DNA of 64,000 bases, taken from contig CM048841.1 in the NCBI GenBank assembly GCA_026545765.1, positions 99,529,352 through 99,593,351 on the forward strand, written 5' to 3'. Shown in pieces: positions 40,226-50,521 of this stretch; positions within the stretch are counted from its first letter, which is position 1, and the number at the start of each line of letters is the position of its first letter. Source of the stretch: Plantago major. Lineage: Eukaryota > Streptophyta > Magnoliopsida > Lamiales > Plantaginaceae. The position numbers and the translations under genes were made by a program. Under the pieces are notes generated by a model, which was given only the letters and a program-made list of their open reading frames with translations, did no database searches and was not told the DNA's origin.

Positions 40226-41879
40226 TGTTAGTCCACATAACGGCAAAGTAAAAGACTAGAGGGGGGGTGAATAGTCTTTTAAAACTTTTGTCGATAACAA
40301 ATGTTTCTCAGATATCTGAATGGATATCTGATACTTAGAATCAGAGTGCGGAAGACTTAATAAAGATAAGTGTAGAAGCAGTTAATAAGTGTGTGTGTGT
40401 TCTTTGAAGTATCAATCTGAAATGTAAATGACACACAAGTATAGTGGTATCCGGAGGTGGCGTAATCCTCCAACTAACCCACTTGATCTATCGAGACCTA
40501 GAATTCACTAGAATGATAATTGAGATAACCTTACAAAATCCTATTCTAAGATTACGAACAATTGGTTCCCAACCAAATGTTCCCCTGAGTTGTTCCTAGC
40601 TTCTTGACCAAGTACTTCCTATACTCGAAACCTTTGAGTTGTTCCTAGCTTCCCAAGCTAAGTACTTCCTATACTCAAAACTTTGGAGTTATTCCTTAGT
40701 TTCCCAAATCAAGTACTTCCTATACTCGGTAACCTTGGAGTTATTCCCGATTTTTCAAACTAAGTACTTCACATACTCCGCGGTTTTGGTGTTGGTTTGG
40801 TTTGAGTTGTCGGATGAGCGTCTTAATAACTTTTATTATTCGATAGCTCTGTGAACTAAGTTACTTAATACACTTTACAGTGTATGGTATCTAGTTGATT
40901 TTTCTTGACCAAGTCTTATGATATCTGCTCAAGAGAATGAATCTCGGATAGTTGATCTTTTGATTCAACTCCTTCACGAGATAGCTTTGCTTGTTTAGGA
41001 TCGGGACACTTAGAACTTGATGTTTACTCAAGATCACAAGCTTTAGTTGCAATGTAAAGCTTTGATAATAAGTAAGTTGCTTTGAGAGAGTAGAATGTTC
41101 AGAGTTCTATGTTTCAGCGTATGCAATGTGTGTTCTCTCAAGCTGTCTAAGTGTTTATATTTATAGATGGATTTGAGTGCCGTTTGAATAGTATCCGTTA
41201 GGCTCAAATTCAAACTATCGATATCTGTGTATATAATCTTGAGTTTTGTCTTCTTCTCAGAAGTTGCCGTTGCTTTTACTCAGACATCTCTGTCCCTGCA
41301 TTAAATGCTTTGTACTATACTTTTTGTCCTGTAGTGTCAACGGAACTATGCTTTGTATCAGAGACTAGACTTGTTGTCTGATTCTTTGCACATCCTTATC
41401 TTCATTCTTCAGATACCACTTGTATTTATTGAAACAACTTTGTTTGCAATATATGTTTCTCTTTCAGAAACGTGGTTAATGCTCAAGGTATCTGAGAATA
41501 GATATATGTGGACACTTTCCTTGTTTTTGATATGTATCTCATTTCTCGAGATATCTCTTGTGACACGATTTGTTTGAAGCTGTTACGTCTACAAGATATC
41601 TGGCTAAGATATCTGAATAATGATTGATAATCTTGTGCGCTTTCTTCAAATCTTCAAAAGTTGTTGAGCTTTACCTTGGATGTCTTCTTCTTGGTCTTCT
41701 CTTCATAAAATAAAAATTACATTTTGAGACCTAACATCCTATACAAGATTAGCTAGACTATCATACTTAGTGGGTTTCCTCTTTTACAATGTTCAAGTGA
41801 ACCAAGAGTACTAATCACCTTTCTGAGACTAAGATAAGTCATCATGTTGCTGAACAAAATCTAAACAGATATTCTAACA
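40226..41879 (-). repeat. Copia 5' LTR (1654 bp), shared with a truncated copy
   Basis: Plus strand begins TGTTAGTCC and ends TTCTAACA. It aligns end to end with 26029-27694. Long stretches are nearly identical, but 40400-41060 and 41500-41620 hold dense small differences, most at CAG words. TATA box on the minus strand is the complement of 41157-41166. Unlike a normal 5' LTR, its outer edge is followed by polypurine-tract sequence, so it also served as the 3' LTR of a second copy. Confidence 0.92.
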
Positions 41880-42402
41880 AATTTCCCCCATTTTGATCAG
41901 TCAACGATGACTATCTTCCCTATTACAAATCTGGATGAGGAAACAATCCACCACTTAATCATTTCTTGAGATCTTTCAAATCATATAATTAAGTGCAGAA
42001 AGTAGACATCAACCAAATCACAAGGTGTGATCTTTGCTGACAAGTTATCTTTTATAGAATATTATCTGAGAGTAAGTTCTTCAGATAAGTCGCAACTTAA
42101 GATTACAGATAACTTTGATACTGATCTGATTGAGCTCGATCAGCAAAAATACAAAAACTACATAGTAAATTAGGACAACAGGAGTAACCAAGCTCCAAGT
42201 AAACATCCTAAAGAACTAGTCTTCAAGTCTTCAACAAAATTTCTATGGATCAGTCTGCAAATTTCCTATCTCCAAACCTTTTTATGTCATCAGAATAATC
42301 ATAAAGAAGAGTTCTGACAAGCATCTCTGTGTCTCTGGCAAATCCATAGACTTCTTTGTAGGTTTTGGTAGGATTTTTCTTGGCAAAATGCTTGACCCAT
42401 AG
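41880..42402 (-). mobile_element. Truncated internal 3' end of a second copia copy
   Basis: Nearly identical to 27695-28232: polypurine tract, 3' untranslated region and the last ~50 codons of the accessory ORF (stop at 42250). One 15-bp repeat unit is missing near 42225. It ends at CTTGACCCATAGG, where satellite DNA resumes. ATAGG is shared by both sides of the join, so the truncation has short microhomology. In element orientation the order is truncated copy, LTR, complete internal region, LTR. Confidence 0.88.
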
Positions 42403-45400
42403 GGTTCATACCACAAACCATATCATGTGAATAAAATTTGACACAAACTAACTCTATCGATTGTTTCACAAAAAATCGTATACTACCCCCTTCGAGTTTT
42501 ATTGAAGACAAGAGGTCTCGGAAATAGGTTTTTAAATCGAGGTTCGATCAACCAAAATAGTTCAATATGTGCGTAGAATTGGTTTCATACCACAAACCAT
42601 ATCACGTGAATAAAATTTGACACAAACTAACTCTATCGAGTGTTTCACAAAAATTCGTGTACTGCCCCCTTTGAGTTTTATTGAAGACAAGAGGTCTCGG
42701 AAATATGTTTTTAAATCGAGGTTCGATCAACCAAAATAGTTCAATATGTGCGTAGAATAGGATTCATACCATAAACCATATCATGTTAATAAAATTTGAC
42801 ACAAACTAACTCTATCGAGTGTTTCACAAAAAATTGTGTACTACCCCCTTTGAGTTTTATTGAAGACACGAGGTCTCGGAAATACATTTTTAAATCGAGG
42901 TCCGATCAACCGAAAATAGTTCAATATGTTCGTAGAATAGTTTTCATACCTAAAACCATATCATGTGAATAAAATTTGACACAAACTAACTCTATCGAGT
43001 GTTTCATAAAAAATCGTGTACTACCCCTTTTGAGTTTTATTGAAGACAAGAAGTCTCGGAAATAGGTTTTTAATCGAGGTTCGATCAACCAAAATAGTTC
43101 AATATGTGCGTAGAATATGTTTCATACCACAAACCATATCATGTGAATAAAATTTGACACAAACTAACTCTATCGAGTGTTTCACAAAAAATCGTGTACT
43201 GCCCCCTTTGACATTTATTGAAGACAAGAGGTCTCGAAAATACGTTTTTAAATCGAGGTTCGATCAACCAAAATAGATCAATATGTGCGTAAAATAGGTT
43301 TTATACCACAAACCATATCATGTGAATAAAATTTGACACAAACTAACTCTATCGAGTGTTTCACAAAAAATCGTATACTACCCCCTTTGAGTTTTATTGA
43401 AGAAAAGAGGTCTCGGAAATAGGTTTTTAAATCGAGGTTCGATCAACCAAAATAGTTCAATATGTGCGTAGAATAGGTTTCATACCACAAATCATATCAC
43501 GTAAACAAAATTTGACACAAACTAACTCTATCGAGTGTTTCACAAAAAATCGTGTACTGCCCCCTTTGAGTTTTATTGAAGACAAGAGGTCTCAGAAATA
43601 CGTTTTTAAATCGAGGTTCGATCAACCAAAATAGTTCAATATGTGCGTAGAATAGGATTCATACCATAAACCATATCATGTTAATAAAATTTGACACAAA
43701 CTAACTCTATCGAGTGTTTCAAAAAAAATTGTGTACTACCCCCCTTTGAGTTTTATTGAAGACAAGAGGTCTCGGAAATACGTTTTTAAATCGAGGTCCG
43801 ATCAACCGAAAATAGTTCAATATGTTCGTAGAATAGTTTTCATACCACAAACCATATCATGTGAATAAAATTTGACACAAACTAACTCTATCGAGTGTTT
43901 CACAAAAAATCGTGTACTACCCCCTTTGAGATTTATTGAAGAGAAGAGGTCTCGGAAATACGTTTTAAAATCGAGGTTCGATCAACCAAAATAGTTCAAT
44001 ATGTGCGTAGAATATGTTTCATGCCACAAACAATATCATGTGAATAAAATTTGACACAAACAAACTCTATCGAGTGTTTCATAAAAAATCGTGTACTACC
44101 CCCTTTGAGTTTTATTGAAGACAGAAGGTCTTGGAAATACGTTTTTAAATCGAGGTTCGATCAACCAAAATAGTTCAATATGTGCGTAGAATAGGTTTCA
44201 TGCCACAAACCATATCATGTGAATAAAATTTGACACAAACTAACTCTATCGAGTGTTTCACAAAAAATAGTGTACTACCCACTTTGAGTTTTATTGAAGA
44301 CAATAGGTCTCGGAAATAGGTTTTAAATCGAGGTTCGATCCACCAAAATAGTTCAATATTTGTGTAGAATAGGTTTCATACCACAAACCATATCACGTGA
44401 ATAAAATTTGACACAAACTAACTCTATCGAGTGTTTCACAAAAAATCGTGTACTACCCCCTTTGAGTTTTATTGAAGACAAGAGATCTCGAAAATACGTT
44501 TTTAAATCGAGGTTCGATCAACCAAAATAGTTCAATATGTGCGTAGAATAGGATTCATACCATAAACCATATCATGTTAATAAAATTTGACACAAACTAA
44601 CTCAATCGAGTGTTTCACAAAAAATTGTGTACTACCCCCTTTGAGTTTTATTGAAGACAAGAGGTCTCGGAAATACGTTTTTAAATCGAGGTTCGATCAA
44701 CCAAAATAGTTCAATATGTGCGTAGAATATGTTTCATGCCACAAACAATATCATGTGAATAAAATTTGACACAAACAAACTCTATCGAGTGTTTCATAAA
44801 AAATCGTGTACTACCCCCTTTGAGTTTTATTGAAGACAAGAGATCTCGAAAATACATTTTTAAATCGAGGTTCGATCAACCAAAATAGTTCAATATGTGC
44901 GTAGAATAGGTTTCATACCACAAACCATATCACGTGAATAAAATTTGACACAAACTAACTCTATCGAGTGTTTCACAAAAAATCGTGTACTACCCCCTTT
45001 GAGTTTTATTGAAGACAAGAGATCTCGAAAATACGTTTTTAAATCGAGGTTCGATCAACCAAAATAGTTCAATATGTGCGTAGAATAGGATTCATACCAT
45101 AAACCATATCATGTTAATATAATTTGACACAAACTAACTCAATCGAGTGTTTCACAAAAAATTGTGTACTACCCCCTTTGAGTTTTATTGAAGACAAGAG
45201 GTCTCGGAAATACGTTTTTAAATCGAGGTTCGATCCACCAAAATAGTTCAATATTTGTGTAGAATAGGTTTCATACCACAAACCATATCACGTGAATAAA
45301 ATTTGACACAAACTAACTCTATCGAGTGTTTCACAAAAAATCGTGTACTACCCCCTTTGAGTTTTATTGAAGACAAGAGATCTCGAAAATACGTTTTTAA

Positions 45401-47329
45401 ATCAAGGTTCGATCAACCAAAATAGTTCAATATGTGCGTAGAATAGGATTCATACCATAAACCATATCATGTTAATAAAATTTGACACAAACTAACTCAA
45501 TCGAGTGTTTCACAAAAAATTGTGTACTACCCCCTTTGAGTTTTATTGAAGACAAGAGGTCTCGGAAATACGTTTTTAAATCGAGGTTCGATCAACCAAA
45601 ATAGTTCAATATGTGCGTAGAATATGTTTCATGCCACAAACAATATCATGTGAATAAAATTTGACACAAACAAACTCTATCGAGTGTTTCATAAAAAATC
45701 GTGTACTACCCCCTTTGAGTTTTATTGAAGACAAGAGATCTCGAAAATACGTTTTTAAATCGAGGTTCGACCAACCAAAATAGTTCAATATGTGCGTAGA
45801 ATAGGTTTCATACCACAAACCATATCACGTGAAAAAAATTTGACACAAACTAACTCTATCGAGTGTTTCACAAAAAATCGTGTACTACCCCCTTTGAGTT
45901 TTATTGAAGACAAGAGATCTCGAAAATACGTTTTTAAATCGAGGTTCGATCAACCAAAATAGTTCAATATGTGCGTAGAATAGGATTCATACCATAAACC
46001 ATATCATGTTAATATAATTTGACACAAACTAACTCAATCGAGTGTTTCACAAAAAATTGTGTACTACCCCCTTTGAGTTTTATTGAAGACAAGAGGTCTC
46101 GGAAATACGTTTTTAAATCGAGGTTCGATCCACCAAAATAGTTCAATATTTGTGTAGAATAGGTTTCATACCACAAACCATATCACGTGAATAAAATTTG
46201 ACACAAACTAACTCTATCGAGTGTTTCACAAAAAATCGTGTACTACCCCCTTTGAGTTTTATTGAAGACAAGAGATCTCGAAAATACGTTTTTAAATCAA
46301 GGTTCGATCAACCAAAATAGTTCAATATGTGCGTAGAATAGGATTCATACCATAAACCATATCATGTTAATAAAATTTGACACAAACTAACTCAATCGAG
46401 TGTTTCACAAAAAATTGTGTACTACCCCCTTTGAGTTTTATTGAAGACAAGAGGTCTCGGAAATACGTTTTTAAATCGAGGTCCGATCAACCGAAAATAG
46501 TTCAATATGTACGTAGAATATGTTTCATACCACAAACCATATCATGTGAATAAAATTTGACACAAACTAACTCTATCGAGTGTTTCACAAAAAATCGTGT
46601 ACTACCCCCTTTGACATTTATTGAAGATAAGAGGTCTCGAAAATACATTTTTAAATCGAGGTTCGATCAACCAAAATAGATCAATATGTGCGTAAAATAG
46701 GTGTCATACCACAAACCATATCATGTGAATAAAATTTGACACAAACTAACTCTATCGAGTGTTTCACAAAAAATCGTATACTACCCCCTTTGAGTTTTAT
46801 TGAAGAAAAGAGGTCTCGGAAATAGGTTTTTTAAATCGAGGTTCGATCAAACAAAATAGTTCAATATGTGCGTAGAATAGGTTCCATACCACAAACCATA
46901 TCACGTAAATAAAATTTGACACAAACTAACTCTATCGAGTGTTTCACAAAAAATTGTGTACTACCCCCTTTGAGTTTTATTGAAGAGAAGAGGTCTCGGA
47001 AATACATTTTTAAATCGAGGTTCGATCAACCAAAATAGTTCAATATGTGCGTAGAATAGGTTTCATGCCACAAACCATATCATGTGAATAAAATTTAACT
47101 CAAACTAATTCTATCGAGTGTTTCACAAAAAATTGTGTACTACCCCCCCCCTTTGAGTTTTATTGAAGACAAGAGGTCTCGGAAATACGTTTTTAAATCG
47201 AGGTCCGATCAACCGAAAATAGTTCAATATGTTCGTAGAATAGTTTTCATACCACAAACCATATCATGTGAATAAAATATGACACAAACTAACTCTATCG
47301 AGTGTTTCATAAAAAATCGTGTACTACCC
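42403..47329. repeat. ~179-bp satellite DNA array, part II
   Basis: About 27 monomers of the same satellite and orientation as part I. It resumes at GGTTCATACC, only about 25 bases further along the monomer than where part I stopped, so the copia insertion barely shifted the phase. Monomers differ from part I in variants such as ATAGGATTCATACCATAAACC, CTCAATCGAG and AGATCTCGAAAATACG. The stretch is broken off at GTACTACCC by gypsy sequence. Confidence 0.96.
44361..46490. repeat. 5-monomer (895 bp) higher-order repeat
   Basis: The marker TTCAATATTTGTGTAGAAT recurs at exactly 895 bp (TGTGTAGAAT at 44361, 45256 and 46151), that is 5 x 179. Monomer order inside the unit is the same in the two full copies: TTTGTGTAG/CACGTG, AGGATTC/CTCAATCGAG, ATGCC/AACAATATC, CACGTG, AGGATTC with ATATAATTTG. 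The third copy covers about two monomers before the order changes near 46490. Confidence 0.85.
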
Positions 47330-47705
47330 AAAAACAAACTGCTCAACCATCCACCAACCGCTGGTATGTAGCTCCCGCATTCTTCAGCCCGAATGGCATC
47401 ACCTTGAAACAGTATACTCCTCCTGCCGCGAAGAAGGCTGTTATCTTGATGTCGTCCTTGGCCATCCGGATTTGATAGAAGCCCTGATATGCGTCCATGA
47501 AGCTTAGGAGCGCACATCCCGCGGTAGAATCTACCAACTGGTCTATGCGAGGTAGGGGATAAGGATCCTTTAGACAAAACTTGTTGAGCCTTGTGAAGTC
47601 GTTGCACATCCTCCACTTTCCTGGGGCCTTCTCGACGAGTACCATTCTGAGACCGGTCAAGTATCTAACTTCTTCAATGTGCCCGGCTTTCAAGAGCGGT
47701 CCACT
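47330..47705 (-). pseudogene. Gypsy reverse transcriptase, N-terminal fragment
   Basis: Open frame 47693-47343 carries gypsy RT motifs in order: WRMCNDFTRLNK, YPLPRIDQLVDS, LSFMDAYQGFYQIRM, FFAAGGVYCFKVMPFGLKNA, ATYQRL. The sequence stops before the catalytic YVDDM box because the element is cut at 47330. It is frameshifted relative to the gag-pro frame just upstream (47706). Not functional. Confidence 0.9.
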
Positions 47706-49322
47706 TCAGAGATATGATTGCGTCCTTGGTGGGCCAAAGTCTTTCCTCTTCGCCGGATACATTTGATCGAGGATCCATGTTGAGACGGTGACGATGATTC
47801 TCGGATCTATTCCCTTCAAATCATCAGTACTCCAAGCAAATACGTCCATGTTGTCTCGGAGACAAGCGATAAGTTTCATCTCCACTTCTGTGCTCATCTC
47901 TGTTCCGATTCTAGTCTTCTTATCCGGGCTTCCAACAACAATCTCGATTTCCTTGAGAGTTTCGTGAGGCTCGATCCGTGCAGTTCTAGGGAACTTCTCC
48001 TTCGGGCTTCCTACCCCTATTTGCGGATTCTCCTGTTTGGGCGGGAGAACAACTCTCGGATCGGAGGTCACCGGATCGCAAAGCGAGGCAGATGCCCTTC
48101 TCGTGGACATAATGTAACACTCCCAAGCTTCTCGGATGTTTCCTACCTCTTCTCCTACTCCGAAGGGAGTTGGAAATTTCATTCTGTTGTGTAAGGTGGA
48201 TGAAATAGCCCAGAATTGATTGAGTCCTGGGCGCCCAAAGATGGCGTTATAGTCGAAGGTCCGATCAACCACGACAAATCGGACCGACTGTGTTACCCTG
48301 GCCGGGAAGGTTCCGAGTGAAACGTGTAACGTAACACTTCCTAGTGGTCGAACAGTTCCTCCTCCAAACCCTAGTATAGAGGTGTGAACTCTGTCGTAGC
48401 GGATTCTTCCCAACTCCATCTGATCTAGTGTCCTCTTAGAGATGATATTCGAAGAACTCCCGGTATCCACCAGAATTTTGTTCACTCGATAAGTCGCGAT
48501 GGTCAACGAAACTACAAGAGGAACGTCCGGGTCGTCAATCTCCTCGCCTCCTGCCGTAGGAGGGGGAATTTCGCTATCATCGAAAGATATTGCATTTGTT
48601 CCTCGAATTGCGGGGGCACCGTACGCCCTGTCATTGTTCCGAAGGTTTTGGGCGGTCCGCTCTCTTGCATTCCTGCTATCACCCCCAGAGGGTCCGCCAG
48701 CGATAGCATTGATCACTCCGCTGTACGGAGGGTTTTCCATTTCCGTCTCGTCGCCGTATCCGTACGGATGTCCTCTCATGCGTGGCGGATAGCCTACTGG
48801 CGGAGGTGGCAAAGATAGCGGGCGAGGTGGTGGGTCAGTAGCGTTATCCTCCCTCCTCCGCTCCGTTCTATCGTGCCTGGAGGGCTCGTCCGCATATATG
48901 TGCTCCTTCAACTTGCCTTCTCTCACCAGGTGTTCGACCTCTGTTTTTAACTGGATACAGTCGTCAGTCTCATGGCCTCTGCTCTTGTGAAATTTGCAGT
49001 ATCCCTTCGCATTTCTGTTTCTCCGATTGTGGGATGGCTTTGGCCATTGGACGTTCAACTTTTTCTCAACAATAGTGGCCAAGATGTCGGATCTTGGCTT
49101 ATTGAGGCGCGTATAGTCCGCGAATCTCCTGGGCGGACTCCTCTCCCTGTAAATGCCTTTTTCTCTGTGATCTTTCTTCGGGTCAAACTTCCCCTGGCGT
49201 TGCTCTTGTTTTTGCGGTTCCTTTCCCTTCTTCGATCCTGCTCGGACTGGTACGTTCCTTCGGTATTCCTCTCTGTACATCACCTCCTCACAGATGTCAT
49301 CTAAGTGTTTTTCGCTCCTCAC
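47706..49322 (-). pseudogene. Gypsy Gag C-terminus and protease (538-codon frame)
   Basis: Longest open frame of this element. Residues about 70-130 are the nucleocapsid part with a degenerate zinc knuckle (YCKFHKSRGHETDDCIQLK). A Pro-rich stretch (PPPRPLSLPPPP) follows. The aspartic protease active site ILVDTGSSSNIIS is near residue 285, and FDYNAIFGRPGLNQF lies about 75 residues on, as in gypsy proteases. The end (DNMDVFAWSTDDLKGIDP) is the usual approach to RT, but a frameshift at about 47780 diverts the frame. It starts internally: true Gag begins about 2.4 kb upstream and is split by an insertion. Confidence 0.88.
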
Positions 49323-49435
49323 TTCCTGACTGGAGAGCTTCCTCCGCAGCTCGGAGTTGTAAGTATTAGCGTACAGGTGACGGACCCGTTCTTTAATACT
49401 ATGGGGCTCAATTCGGAGTACTTCCGTATTGAAGC

Positions 49436-50521
49436 TGAAAGTGCGATTTAGTGCACTTTGTTTAGTAATTCAACCTTTCTTCGTAACATAACCGGTTCAA
49501 TGTTTGTAGTTGTTTTTCTATGAATATTTTGTAGGATATATCAAGTTGGGCTCAAACATGCTTATTGGATCAAAAGGAATCAATGAGCCCAAAGGAATGC
49601 TATTGCTTGATGAAAGACTAAGATTAAGGGGGAGATTGAAAATGCAAGTTGCACTTGATTAGTTAATCTTATCTTTCATGATTCAGTTCAATGTTTGTGT
49701 TTGTTGTTGTTGTTTGTGAACTGCAGGATTTCAATGTTGTGCAACATTGCGAAATAGTGCCGATACAATGTTGGAACAACATTACGGACAACAATGAACA
49801 ACATAGAAACGAGCAGGCCAATTGGATTGATGACTTGGACTAGAAGCAATCAATTCGAATTTCTGCGGGAATAAGGAAAGAGTTTGAGTTGCTTTGGACA
49901 TAAGGAATGCAATCTAAAGAGAGAATCTTTCAAGAATATTGTTGAAGAAAGCAAGAAGGAAATATATTGTTGAAGACACTAATATGGGAATTTCCTTCTA
50001 GCTGATTATTGAAGAAAACAAGAACATGGAAAATTGCCTTCTTTGAGATCCTATTGCCTTTCGACTTGGATGGGGCGCCGATATCTCAAGTATATATACA
50101 AGGATTCACCGAGCAATCATTGAGCCTTTCTTGATGATCAATCGAGATTTTATTAAAAGTTTAGGCTTCTTGTTTTACGCTAGCTTTAGAGTTTGTCTAA
50201 GAGTATTCATTGTTGGAATAACTCTTTCAAACATCGACCTAGAATAGCTTTTACTGTTGGTTCTTCTAGGGCTAGTTTTGGTTGTTTAATCAATCGTCTG
50301 TGATTGTATTAAACCCACTTGATTAGATCTACTTTTCCTGTCAGTAGATATTTTGCCTAAGGCGCTACCAATATATTTTTCTATATATTGGCTTGGTAAT
50401 AGAAGTTACATTATTAATCCGCTGCTTTCTGTTTACTGTAGACAATGTTGAACAACATTGTTGGCAACATTGTCCATTGATCTTATTCCAAAGTACCAAT
50501 CCGGGATCTTATGTTCTAACA
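49436..50521 (+). mobile_element. Deleted copia-type LTR element inserted in gypsy gag
   Basis: Flanked by a perfect 5-bp target duplication GAAGC (49431-49435 and 50522-50526). It begins TGAAAGTGCG and ends TTCTAACA. The first ~115 bp (49436-49550) resemble the start of the downstream LTR. About 85 bp of internal sequence follow, then a polypurine tract (AAGGGGGAGA, about 49626-49635) and a full LTR at 49637-50521. It is therefore a plus-strand element that lost most of its 5' LTR and nearly all its interior. No protein coding remains. It is younger than the gypsy element it interrupts. Confidence 0.85.
49637..50521 (+). repeat. 885-bp LTR of the inserted element
   Basis: Starts TGAAAATGC directly after a polypurine tract and ends TTCTAACA at the GAAGC duplication. 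TATA box TATATATA at 50091-50098. It contains inverted CAATGTTG/CAACATTG pairs near both ends (see findings). Confidence 0.85.

Larger units (their letters stand above)
26029..41879 (-). mobile_element. Giant Ty1/copia LTR retrotransposon (Sirevirus-like)
   Basis: LTR-to-LTR length is about 15.85 kb, transcribed on the minus strand. The order is 5' LTR (40226-41879), PBS, gag, coiled-coil region, protease, integrase, reverse transcriptase, RNase H, a 5.4-kb accessory ORF, PPT, 3' LTR (26029-27694). Integrase before reverse transcriptase defines Ty1/copia. Long LTRs, a coiled coil after the Gag zinc knuckle, a long extra ORF after pol and a GGGGGA-type PPT resemble Sirevirus/Maximus elements (family knowledge). 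It inserted into satellite DNA after ACCAAAAT. Coding frames are broken in several patches, so this copy is unlikely to move by itself. No target duplication can be shown because the far side is truncated at 42402. Confidence 0.9.

Noticed and set aside
26029-42402. Dating the copia insertion from LTR divergence
   Set aside because: Differences are patchy and CAG-centred, and the 5' LTR belongs to a tandem pair, so the pair does not give a clean molecular clock.
47964-49304. Plus-strand frames of 76-110 residues over the gypsy gag-pro region, and similar at 51446-51804
   Set aside because: Shadows of the minus-strand gag-pro coding. The minus strand carries the recognisable zinc-knuckle and DTGSS motifs.
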